Assembly (NCBI GenBank): GCA_905221605.1
Contig: CAJNDS010000335.1
Location: 1 to 64,000, forward strand
Length of the DNA: 64,000 nt
Reading direction: 5' to 3'
Source: Symbiodinium natans
Lineage: Eukaryota > Sar > Dinophyceae > Suessiales > Symbiodiniaceae
Below the pieces are notes generated by a model. It saw only the letters and a list, made by a program, of their open reading frames with translations. It searched no databases and was not told the origin of the DNA. The position numbers and the translations under genes are program-made. This document shows positions 51,074 through 63,700 of this stretch, piece after piece (position 1 is the first letter of the stretch; each line of letters starts with the position of its first letter).

Positions 51074-54000
51074 ATATATATATATATATATAGCAGGATT
51101 TTGTAAAATCAAAAGGTTAAAGGTTGCCTACCCAATCCCTAAGGGCTCGAGCTTGAACTCGGAAGGCACTTTAGGGATCATCAGGCTTAGGACTTTTTCG
51201 TTGCGCGCCCACTGCTCTGCTCGGACTTCTATGGAGGAGGACTCCGCCAAGCATGGTCTGGGACTCTCCAGGGCGTAGGCACCCCGCCGAGACCCCAGAA
51301 CCCTAAACCCTAAACCCCAAACCCTAAACCCTAAACCCCAAACCCCAAACCCCAAACCCTAAACCCTAAACCCGACCGAAACCATGCCGAGGCTCCTTCC
51401 CCTGAGCCACCACGCCCTCAGCCGTCGTCCACTGGTCCATCTGCGTGGTGTTTGAACCACACCTTGGGTCGGTGGTAGCAGGAGTCGCGGACTTTGATAT
51501 GAGGTGTTGCAGGTGTTGAAGGGAAGAACAGTTGGAACCCCGCATACCACACAGCGCCTTCGACAAAGGGGCCTCAAGTATTCGGACTGTCCGTGTCGGA
51601 TGCCCTCAGCCCCCCCCCCCCCCCCCCCCCCCCCCCAAATTTTTCTTGTGGAAGGCTGGCCGCGGCAGCCCGAAACCACAAACCCTCCAGCACTCGCCAA
51701 CAACAGCGATGAAAACCTGAACCTTGTTGTCGTCACACGTCTGCATTCGGGATTGCGGTTGCTGTCACATTTGTTAATACGGCGTTGCTTCACCCATAAG
51801 GGGAGGGGCAGGTTCACGAGATGAGCACAACAGCGTGTTCCCGCAAGGTGAGCGGCCAGCGCAACCCCACGAACACTTGCAAACGCCTGCGCGAGGGAGG
51901 TGCGCCCGCAGAAGCGCATCCATGAACTCAGCTAGCCCTATAAGCTCCAAATTCTTCGTCCCAAAGACCAAGCCCTTAAACCCTAAACCCTAAACCCTAA
52001 ACCCTAAACCCTAAACCCTACCTCTTGGACCCTTGCATGTTGGGACTCGTTTCAAAGATTACACGAGGGAATTTTGCTTGGAGAGTATCTGAAGGGGACC
52101 GACTGGGAGAGCCCTAAGCCCTAAGAGCCCCGACACCCTGAACTCCTAAAGCCTTAGAACTTTTAGGGGCAAGGTTAGATTTTCGGTTCTTTAAGGGTTT
52201 AGGGATTTTAGGGTTTTAGGGTTTTTAATAAGGGTTTTTAATAAGGGTTTAGGGATTTAGGGATTTAGGGTTTTCGGGTTGTAGGGTTTTAGGGTTAAAT
52301 TCAAGGCTAGAAGCTGGTAGCAGGCGGACATGCCAGTAGCGTTGGCATACCTGGGCGCAGGGTGGTGGAGTGGTTTGAGGGTTTAGGGTTTGGGGTTTAG
52401 GGCTTAGGGTTTGGGGTTTGGGGTTTAGGGTTTGGGGTTTCGGAGTTTTTGTTTGCAAAGTCAGGCTCTTGCTTTCCAACTGTTTCCGGATTTGCCGTAA
52501 CACCTGGGACGAGTCCTGCTCAACTTTCAGAATCCATACAGCTTTGGATGTTCCCCCTTATACCAGCAGTCCTTAGAAGGGATTCTAATAGGGGGTACTA
52601 CGCTCCCTACGAAGGACTCTTAGTAGAAGGGGGGAACATCCCCTAACCCCTGAAACACTAAATCTAAGCTCTTAGCATAAGGGGGAACATCCCAGCATAC
52701 AGCCCAAGTAAGCTGGCTACCGATCCCGTGAAGCAGCATTGTACAACGAGAGAGGGAGCATGAGACCTGCAATGTATCCCAGGTTTGACACCCAGTGTCA
52801 GATAGAGAAACATGTTGGGCCAAGCAGAGGAAGGTGACCAAACCCTCAACCCTGAACCAACACGTACCGGGAACCAAGAGAGTGCGGTGTCCCATGAAAA
52901 GTAGGGTGTGGAGTCATCTTGACCCCCTAAACTATGAGGTTTAGGGCTCAGGGCTTAGGGCTTCGGATATGGGATGCTCTACCACCTAGCCGAGGCCCAA
53001 CTACCCCTTCATGAAGACTTGCTGAGGGGAAAGTCTTACGGCACAAAGTGTTGAAACGAAACCCGAAACCCTAACCCTAAACCCTAAACCCTGAACCCTA
53101 ACCCTCAGCCCTGAACCCCTGAACCCTAAAAGCCTAAACCCCAAACCCCTAAACTCTACACCCTAACCCTAAACCCTAAACCCTAAACCCTAAACCCTAA
53201 ACCCTAAACCCTAAACCCCTGAAGCCCCGGTTGGCAAACCTCCAGTCCGAGCTGCTCTCCAAGGCGGCACAACGAACAGCTTGCGGATCCGACCTGCGGC
53301 CGCTTATGCCTCCCAAACCCTAAACCCTAAACCCCAAACCCCAAACCCCAAACCCAAACCCTAAACCCTAAACCCTAAACCCTAAGCCCTAACCCTCATT
53401 CCAAGACCCTAAACCCTCAACCCTAGACCCTACTTCTAACCCGAGGTTTGCGTACCCTTGAACCTAAACCTAAACCCGGCCTGAGCTAAACGCTCAGCCC
53501 TAAACCCAAGACCCTGATCCCTAGACCCTACTTCTATCCCGAGGTTTCGTACCCATGAACCTAAACCCAGCCTGACCCTAAACCCTAACCTAAACCCTAA
53601 ACCCTAAACCCTAAACCCTAAACCCTAAACCCTAAACCCTTTAGGGCTTAGGGTCCCTGGCAGACCTGGGCGGCGACGCGGCCCAGGTCGCAGAGGTTGC
53701 AGGTGTTCTCACCAGGAAGCCTCAAGCAAGACGAGGTAGGGTTTAGGGTTTAGGGTTTAGGGATTAGGGTTTAGGGCTTAGGGTTTAGGGTTAAAGGTTT
53801 AGGGCTTAGGGCTCAGGGTTTAGGGTTTCGGGTTCAGGGCTTTTAGCGTGCAACGTCGAAAATAAGACCCTCTTGCGTCCACAAAAAAACTGCAACAATA
53901 TCCCAAGGGCAAACCCTTTTAACATGTATTGGAAGCAGAGGTGGCAAGAAGGGCACCACGCAAAACCCGAAACCCAAAACTTGGGATGTTCCCCCTTAAA

Positions 54001-54730
54001 CCGACAGTCCTTATAGGGGATTCTAGTACCCCCAACCCCAACCCCAACCCCCCCCCAAAAAAAAAAAAAAATAAAAAAAAAAAAAAGAAAAGGACTGTTG
54101 GTATAAGGGGGAACGCCACCCTAAACCCAAAACCCTAATCCCGAAACCCTACACCCTACCTGGAGTTCTGCAGCCTCAAGCGCGGATCCCAACCTCTACA
54201 TGCCGAGGCCCCAAGCACTTCCAATAGTACGCGGTTCTCAATCTTAGAAGATCAATCGAGCAATACAGTAACTTTTAGTCTTGGCAGCCCAGTATCCATG
54301 TTATGATATAAGGTACACTGTTTGGTGATATCTACTTTTATAAGGGCAAAAAGGGTACCACTCAGCTTCCAAGTAGGTTTAGAATAGGGGTAGGGGCCTT
54401 ACTGAATAGTATAGCTTTGATTTTTTTGGGGGGGGGGGGGGGGGGGAGGGGTAAAACAACAACTATACAGGGACCATACGGGCATACCATTAGCAATTAT
54501 CCCGACCCCTATTGTAGGCGCAAAAACGGAGCATTGTGCATGAATGGGGCGGGAGCCCTGACCTGTCTGCCCTTTTTTTCCCCTGTATACGCTATAGAAC
54601 CCAAGGGCCCATAAGTCTGAAACCTTTAAACGGGGTAAGAGACCATGCTAAGGGCCCATATGGCCTTTCCCAAAATAGGGGGTACCCCTTTTAAACCCCT
54701 AACTAGAAATCTATCCCTTAAAGGGACCCC

Positions 54731-54780
<50 letters not shown>

Positions 54781-57700
54781 AAAAAAAAAAAAGAAAGAAA
54801 AACAAAAAACAATAGGGTACCCCGATTTTCGGAACCCCCACCATATAGCGACCCTCGGAGTTTAGGAAGCTTCAGAAGTGCAGGAGCGCTACGGGAGTTC
54901 CGGAAGTCGTCGGGTTTTTAGGGTCTTAGAGCTTAGGGTTATAGGGGTTACAGGGTTAGAGGGTTTTAGGGTTATACGGTTTTCCGGGTTTTAGGGTTTT
55001 AGGGTTTGGGAAGTCGAGAGGACTGGGCTCAGAGATGCCAAGGAACGCCTGGCTGGTGCCTTTCGGGCATTCGGTGCCTTGGTTTGGGAGCAGTTGGCGT
55101 CTGGGGTTCAGGTCGGGGTCAGGGTTTAGGGTGGGGTTGTATACTTGGAAGTTCATGGGTTACTTCGAACTTTGCTGATAGCCCAAAAGCATCAGGAAGC
55201 AGTTCAGGTTTAGGTAGGCTTGGGAGGAAGCCCTCGAGTTCAGGTAGGGTTGGGAGGAGGCCCTAGGGTTTAGGTAGGGTTGGGAGGAAGCCCTAAGCCC
55301 TATGCCCTAAACCCCCAGAGACTCCAATATCCCTTAATTAAGGAATATACCTTAAATCATATTAGGGATCCTACTATAATTTAAGGTATATTCCTTAATT
55401 AAGGGAGTCTTTGGGCCCTGAGGGGTCCAGGGCCTTTCGCGGCTTCCCAGGCGCCTTCGGGGGATCTTGCGAGTACAAAACATTCCCTCATAGGCAGAGG
55501 GGTTTAGGGTTTAGGGTATAGGTCTACTAGCTGGAAGCGTTCCCGGTACATTCGAGCTGGACTGTAGAACCTCATTTCGGGGCACTTCGTGAGAACCCTT
55601 GACGGGAAATCTCGAACCCTGAAAAAAAAACCAAAAGTGCCCTTAACCACCCGCCACCCTAAGCCCTAAATCCGAAACGCAAAGCCCCAAAACCCGAAAA
55701 CCCTAAAACCCTAAATCCCGAAACCCCTAGTACACGACCCCGAAACCCCACTAAAACCACTAAAACCCCCTTGAACCGCGGGCCCAGCAGCATCTTCTCG
55801 TGGCGCCCGTGTCGTCGGCGATCTCCTCACTGAAGCGTCCCACCTCGGCTGGGTTTTGGGGGGTTTAGGGGGTTTAAAGGGGTTGTAGGGGTTTAGGGGG
55901 TTTAGGGGGTTTAAGGGGTTGTAGGGGTTTTTGGGGTTGGAAGGTTTTTTAGGGTTAGAAGGTTTTTTAGGGTTTAGGGTTAGAAGGTTTAGGGTTTAGG
56001 GTGGAGGGTTTGGGGTTTAGGGTTTGGGGTTTAGGTGTTCAGGGGTTAGGGGTTTAGGGTCTTAGGGTTTGGGGTTTAGGGGTTTAGGGGTTTAGGGGTT
56101 TAGGGGTTTAGGGGTTTAGGGGTTTAGGGGTTTAGGGGTTTAGGGGTGTAGGGGTTTAGGGGTGTAGGTTTTAGGGGTTTAGGGGTTTAGGGGTTTAGGG
56201 GTTTAGGTGTTTAGGGGTTTAGGGGTTTAGGGGTTTAGGTGTTTAGGGGTTTAGGGGTTAGGGTGTAGGGCTTGGGGTTTAGGGTTTAGGGGTTTAGGGT
56301 TTAGGGGTTTAGGGGTTTAGGGTTTAGAGTCTAGGGGTTGGGGTTTAGGGGTTTGGGGTTTAGGGTTTAAGGTTTGGGGTTTGGGATTTAGGGTCAGAAG
56401 GTTTAGGGTTTAGGGTTAGAAGGTTCAGGGTTGAGGGTGTAGGGTTTGGGGTTTAGGGTTTAGGGTTGGGGGCTTAGGGTTTGGGGTTTAGGGGTTTGGG
56501 GTTTCGGGTTAGGGGTTTAGGGTTTCGGGTTTAGGGGGTTTAGGGGGTTCAGGGGTTTAGGGTTCAGAGTTTGGGGGTTCGGGGGTTTGGGCGGTTGGGG
56601 ATTAGGGATTTAGGGGTCTAGGGGTTTAGGGATTCGGGGTTTCGGGATTTAGGCGTTTAGGGGTTTAGGGTTTCGGGAAGTATGAAAGGGTCACTCCATC
56701 CTATTCGGCCTAAAGTATAGTAGCATATGCTAGAGTAGTACAGTACAGAATGACATGTTGTGCTATACTGGAATCGCTTATCCCCTGGACCCTAAACCCT
56801 AAACCCCCGAAGCTTGATCCCCAAAAGCCCCTAAAGCCCCCCAACCCCCTAACCCCCTTAGCCCCTAAACCCCCAAACTCCCCTAAAAAGCCCCCAAACC
56901 CTAAACCCCCTAAAAGCCCCTAAACCCTAAAACTCCTTGAAAGCTTGCGAGACCGTGGGGGGAATTCCTTTGCACTGATGGTTTCCTTGCATTGCTGGCC
57001 GAGTCACTGGGCAGGTGCCGCACCCCACCTTAGCAGTTCACCGAGAGCTTCTTAGTAGGGTTTAGGGTGTAGTGTAAGGGGGGGGGGGCTTTAAGGGTTT
57101 AGGCGTTTCGATTTTGGGGAGTTTTTAGTGCGTCAAGGGCTGAGGAGGGTTTAGGGATTGGGGTTCAGGGGGCAGTGGGCTGAGGATTTAGGGGTTAGAT
57201 CCCAGAACGATAACGGGGTATGCGAAAATAGGGGTAACCCCTTTTATACCCCAAATAGTCCCCTTAAAGGGACCCAACCCTAAGCCCTAATCCCGAAACC
57301 CTAAACCCTATCCACCCCAACAAAGGGCACCCCTCTATGTTCGGAAACCCCCCATAGCGAGGCCCAACTCACCAAGCCGCCGCCGCAACCTTGGTGTCCA
57401 CGAAGTTTCCTGGGCTTTTGCTTGTTACTATACTCCCTTCAGAACCTGAATTTTATTTCTGATACTCATTCTTTTTAATAAACAAGCAACAAATATCCCT
57501 AAGGGGGCGATAGCTTAAAATCTCGTGACTATCCTAATACAAGGATTTAGGGTGTATGGGCTGTGGGAGCCTACTTGGAGGCCAATGGTACTTCATGACC
57601 CGAACATATCTGTGCTAATGCCCCACTTGTAGCCCTTTTAGAATACTAGTAAGTGGGGTATAATGGAAACAGTTGTGTGAGAAGTACCATGCACCTCCAA

Positions 57701-60700
57701 GTAAGCCATGACCTAAACCCTCAACCCTAAACCCATGTAGGGCTTGGGATGATTGAGAAACGTTGTCTTTGCCATGGGATCCCAAGTCAAACCTCACAGG
57801 CAGGAGCAGTCCAGAGGATACAGGTTGAGAAGGGGGTTAGGGTTTAGGGTTCCTTTTCAGGGTTTAGGGTTTCTGGTTTAGGATTTGGGTTTGGGGTTTG
57901 GGATTAGGTTTAGGGCTTAGAATGCAAATCACCAGGGGCATCATCCCTGGGATATCTGCTGCGTGTGATATACGATATGCTACTCCGTTTACGCTTTGCT
58001 ATAGGCCATTTGCATTCTCCTCTCTACTATATACTTTGTACGATCTACTACCAGTCTTATACTTTCTACTTTCTACTAGATCAAAAGGGGACCCATACTT
58101 TGAATCACCCAAGTTTTGAACAGAAGCAAAGGGCATGGCGTCCAGGGTTTAAAGAGCCCTTCCATAAGGCCGTATATCAGGAGTGTATGAAGGGAACCCT
58201 TCACGGGCACAACAGTGTGGAGTAGGGCAGGTGTAGCGATAGGAGGCAACGATCTCGAGACTTCAGTTCTCGAGCCTTAAACGCTAAACCCTAAACCGTA
58301 GGAGAAGGATGTCCCTTGAAATCTTGGGGGAAGCGCAAAAAAGTTCATCGCACCCTTCTGCCGTAACCGAAGCAACTAGACAGTCTAGTGAACCTCTGCT
58401 GCTACCCTGGGCCATCAAAGCCCTAAGCCTTAACCCTCATGCGTTAAACTTTCAATAGCTCTGGGAGGCTTCCAAAATGGGGGGGGGACATCGTTTTCGG
58501 GGTTCCTATTGCAAGGATTATGGAAGATATTGTGAGATCATCACTACCCTATACCCCTAAACCCTAAACCCTGAATCCCTAATCCCTGGGTTTAGGGTTT
58601 AGGGTTTAGGATTTAGGGACCCTAAACCCTAAACACCATTTCAGCCGCAGCCGAGCGGCCATTCAGATCGATCAATCCCTTGCCTTCCAAGCACGTCCGC
58701 TCATCTGGAATCCAGCGCTCCCACAGGGCCTGGCGAGAGGATCACGTCGGGTGTAAGGATACCCTAAACCCTAAACCCTAAACCCTAAACCCGAAACCCT
58801 ATACCCTACATGACCCCCCCCCCCCCATAACCCCATCATCACGGAATTTATACGTACATTGTCCGACTGAGCCGGAATGTCCCTATACCCTTAACCCCCC
58901 TAAAAAGGCTAAGCTATAAACATGACAGGCCCGCAAAGCCTCGATGACTCAATCCTCAAAGCTCTCAACCTTCAACCCCAAACCCCTGTAGTCCAAACCC
59001 TTCCACCTGAAACCCTGAACCCCTAGACCCCAAACTTCAAACCCCTAAGTCCCCTAAAACCCGCCTAAAAAACCTAAAAACCCCTAAGCCGTGCACCCCT
59101 AAACCCCTGAAACGCCGAAACCCTAAACCCCTAAAACCTAAACCTAAACCCTAAACCCTGAACCCTAAACCCTAAACCCTAAACCCTAAAACCCTGAACC
59201 ACGCCAGCTTCAGCTCGGCCTGGGCCTGGCTGGTCTGAAGCCAGGCACCTCAGCTCGCCCCGGTGGAGGACGAAGGGTCCAAAACGACCCCCCGGAGGAG
59301 GGGTTTAGGGTTTAGGGTTTAGGGTTTAGGGTTTAGGGTTTAGGGTTTAGGGTTTAGGGCCACAGTTTAGGGTTTAGGGTCTCCCTGACCTGAAAAGGAA
59401 ATAGTCTTAGGGTCGCTCCATGGTCCTGTAAGATGGGGCCCTTACATGGGGACCGCTGATATACAGCCGTATATACCCTGCACAGCCCAGGGGCCCTACA
59501 TCAGAACCCCTGTGAGGAAGGTAAGGAATCATGTTAAGGGCCCGTGAAACTACCCTTAGAAACATGACTACCTTAGAAACATGACTACCCTCCCTACACC
59601 CTAAACCCCAAGCCCCAAACCCCAAACCCTAAACCCTAAACCCTCACTCGGTTTCGATCAAGAGGCAGGCAGTCGCCCAGGGATCGGGGTCCTCTCCCGC
59701 AGCCGGAAGTTGCAAATGCGTGACGAGCATAGCATTCCTGTCGGGGTGGTTTAGGGTTGAGGGTTTAGGGCTTTAAGGAGGGGCTTTAGGGGTTTGAGGG
59801 TGTTTCGGGGTGGGGTTTTTGGGGGAAAAACAGGGTAAGGGTACCACTCACTGTCTAGCCCTAAACCTTAAACCTTAAACCCTAAACCCTAAACCCTAGA
59901 GGCAGCTCCTTTGGCTTGCACAGTACTTCCAAGCAAAGGTGTGAATGGCTGCTGGGTGTAGTTCTGGGTGCAGGCACCCTGGAATAACTGCGACCTATTC
60001 TTGCAAACCCTAAACCCCAAAACCCAAAACCCTAGTGTGCTTCTGTGTATGACGAGAATCTGAGGGAGATCGGGACGGGAGGGGGGGGGAGGTGGCTTCA
60101 ATCTCGAACTGAAACAAGCTGTGGAACCTCAGGAAGCCTAACTTTGCCCCACCCCCCTCAAAAGACCTAAGCCCCAAAGTCCAAACCCCACAAGCCTGCA
60201 AGCCCCTGAAACCCATCAAAAACATCTAAGCTCTGGGAAGCCTTGGGGCTTTTCTAATTGCAGGTACAAGGTCCCTTAGTATCGTCCCTTACCTTCTTTA
60301 AAGGGTTCCGAAGTTTGGGGCCCTTGGGTTTTATAGGGTATAGAAGGGGTATATATATATATATATATATATATATGGGCTGTCCAATGAGAGGCCCATA
60401 TCAAGGGGCCATGCAACTACTCTTAGACAACCCCCTAAACCCTAAACCCTAAACCCTAAACCCTAAACCCTAAACCCTAAACCCTAAACCCTAAACCCTA
60501 AACCCTAAACCCTAAACCCTAAACCCTAAATAGGAGATTTGGGGTAGGGGGGTAGAAGGGAGCCCTGAGGGCGCTGAAAGAAGTGCCGGGGCGCATGTCG
60601 GCATCGGAGATTTGGAAGTTCCTTGGGGCTCAGACGGTCGACGCGCGCGAAACTCGGGTTCGCTTAGGGTTTAGGGTTTAGGGTTTAGGGTTTAGGGTTT

Positions 60701-63700
60701 AGGGTTTAGGGTTTAGGGTTTAGGGTTTAGGGTTTGGGGTTCACTTGGTTTAGGGTTTAGGCTGTACTTGAAGGCTCATGGTGGCTATAGTAAGGGTGAA
60801 AAGTTCGCTAGATGAGAGTATACTGCCACGGTTAGCCCTGATGCCCTAAACTCCATTAGGGGACTTTAGGGGGTTCAGGGCTTAGGTTTCAAACCCTCAA
60901 ACTGTAGGGAACCTAGAATCCTACACCCTAAACCCTAAACGACTCTAAAACCCTAAACCCTAAACCCTGAAACCCAAAAACTCTAAAACCCTAAAGCCCT
61001 AAACCCTCGAATCCTGAAGCCACCAGTGCATGTCCCTAAACCCTGAACCCTAACCCTTATCCCTAAACCCTAAAAACCCTAAAACCCTAAAACCTCTCAA
61101 TCCCTAAAACCCTATAGCCCTCGAACCCTGAAGCCTCCAGTGCATGTCCCTAAACCCTAACCCCTAAACCCTAAACCCTAAACCCAGTGCATGTCAGCTG
61201 CTCAAGGAACTTGTAGGCACGGTCCGCTGCCCGCTGGATTCCATCTGGGCGGGAGGGCATGGGTTTTAGGGTTTGGGGTTTAGGGTTTAGGGTTTGGGGT
61301 TTCAGGTCCAGGGCGCAACCTCATCCCAGACGTCTGGGAAGATTGCATGCTGGTCCCTGGCTAGTTTTCAAACTAAGGTTGCAAGTAGGGTTTAGGGTTT
61401 AGGGTTTAGGGTTTAGGGTTTAGGGTTGAGGGTTTAGGGGCTTGGGGTTCAGGGGTTTAGGACGCAGAGCTATGGGCTCAAGGGCTCAGGATTTTGGGTT
61501 CCAGGGGTTCGCCTGGACCCTAAAATGGTGCATCGTTTGGGGGTTCAGAAGGTCAGTCCGGGGCTGATGCCCTGGAACCCCTAAACCCTTATGCCCCTCA
61601 AGCCCCTAACACCCCTAAAGGCCCCGAAGCCCCTGAATGCCCTAAAACCCCTAAAGCCCAGACCCTGAAACCCGTAAACCCCTAAAAACCCCGAAAAACC
61701 CGTAAAAACCCCTAAAAAACCCCTAAGCCCCTAAAGGCCCCGAAGCCCTTCAATGACCCTAAACCCTTAACCCTAAACCCTAAACCCTAAAACCCTAAAC
61801 TCTAAACCCCTAAACCGTGCAAAACTCGGACCCAGGGGGCTTGATGCCCATTTCGACAGCATTAGATTGGCGGCCATCGTCTTCCAGATGTCGACCCTCA
61901 GCTCGCAAGGCTATCGGAGTTTAGGGTTTAGGGCTTAGGGCCTACGGTTTAGGGTTTAGGGTTAGGGCTTAGGGTTTAGGGTTCTCGAGACTCCAGACCC
62001 TACTTTGGAGTAGACCCTGGAACAAAAGTATATTAAGGAGGGTGTTTATTTCTTGTACTCCCAAAAGGACACCCAAAACATACGCTCACCAATATGCAAA
62101 AGGAACCTTATATACACTCACCAATACCAGTAATATAAACCCTGCTTCTAATATATCTTTTAGGTATACGTAGCTATTCGGAACCCAGAACCAAAAAAGT
62201 ATTAACGCATAGTACCCCCAAACACAGCTAGAGTGTAGGGTTTAGGCTCGTTTAGGCCCTAGCCGGGGGGCTCAGAGCTGCCAGGAATATGAAAGCCAGA
62301 TTTTTTGTGCTCTTAGCGGGCCTTATTTCGAAGGCCGCCGAGCTACCCACTTCGCTCATCGCTACCCTGTCCTGTTCTTGAGACCATAAGCTTTGCATGT
62401 GAGTCTTGCGGAGGTTGAGCGACAAGCTTCGTCGCAACACAGCCCCAGGATGGGAGAATGCGGCTCACATTAGGGTGTGTGTGTGTGTGTGTGTGTGCGC
62501 GCCATTTTTGTTCGATTGGCTTTGGTTCCTAAATCCTGCACCCTAAAACCCCCAAAACCCTAAAGCGCCCAAAGCACAGCGGCATCGCAGCCTTTTGATT
62601 GCGGCAGGATCCCAAATGCGTTTCTGGAAGTGGGTTCCAGTAGATTTTGAAAGGTTTTGTATGGGGGTTGAGGCTCGGATTAAGCCCGAGGCGGCACACA
62701 ACCCAGGAAGCCTCTTAGCCCGGGAGGAAACCTACAGCCACTGCCGACATAGGTGCGCTTGCTCCGAAGGGCTCGGATCGGGAAAGATCCTTCGCAGGCA
62801 GGGTTTGGGGGTTGGGGTTTGGGGTTTGGGGTTTGGGGTTTGGGGTTTTTGGGTTTGGGGTTTTGGGGTTTTGGGGTTTTGGGGTTTTGGGGTTTTGGGG
62901 TTTTGGGGTTTTGGGGTTTTGGGGTTTCGGGTTTAGAGTTTACGGTCTAGGCGCTAGCTAACCCTAAACCCTAAACCGCAAAGCCCAAACCCTAAAGGAG
63001 ACTGGGAGGGGGGGGGATCCGATGAAGGTCGAGGGGACTCACGGTGTGTTCTATGGCAAACTGATGTCTCCTCGAGTCTAAGGGTAGTTTTACATAGTCC
63101 CTCAGTATGGGCCCTTACAAGCGGGGTACCCCTCATATACGCTTTATACCCCATGCGAATGAGGGGTCCACATCAGAACCCGTTTAAGGGGCTTGGGGAG
63201 CATATTAAGGGCCGATGAAACCCTTAGATAGAATCCAAATTTGACTTAGGGTTAGGGTTTGGGGTTTGGGGTTGGGGTTTGGGGTTTAGGAAAGAGAACC
63301 TAATTCAGAAAACGGAAAAGGAAAGGGCCAGCCAGTCTTGAAGCATTTCGTTTTTTTGGGTTGAGGAGAATACGGTTGAAGCTTCTCGCGGTGCTCGGGT
63401 TTTGGGTTGAGAGCTTTCAAGCTGCGTAGGTTTTCTATTGCAGGGTTGAAGGGGCTTTCAGGGTGTTGCGAGGGATTTCGGAAGTCTGCCCTTGATAGGA
63501 CACAACAATACCCCCAACCCCACCCTACACCCCTAAACCCATAAATCCAGAAACCCTTTGGGTTTAGGGTTCGGGGGAGCCGCGGGGGGGGGGGGGGGGT
63601 GGGGTTCGGGGGTGTTGAGGATAGAGGGATGGGATGAACTTCATCACCCTAGGCCTCTGTACCCTAAACTCTCCACCGAGGAGCATTTTCGCTGGGCTGT

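Noticed and set aside
52690-52850. Minus-strand Cys-containing open segment
   Set aside because: VSCSLSRC-type reading with an acceptor TTGCAG|GTC is tempting as an ectodomain exon, but its phase fits neither neighbour.
55425-55488. Minus-strand segment VLYSQDPPKAPGKPRKA
   Set aside because: Acceptor-like site present but no convincing donor before the family C hairpin.
62252-62440. Minus-strand open segment reading TKNLAFIFLAALSP near its end
   Set aside because: Could be a 5' exon with a hydrophobic stretch, but no convincing acceptor or donor was found and it begins at GTG.
63043-63070. Possible 28-nt exon with donor GTGAGT
   Set aside because: The donor is perfect, but the exon is too short to judge and lies partly in a family E element end.
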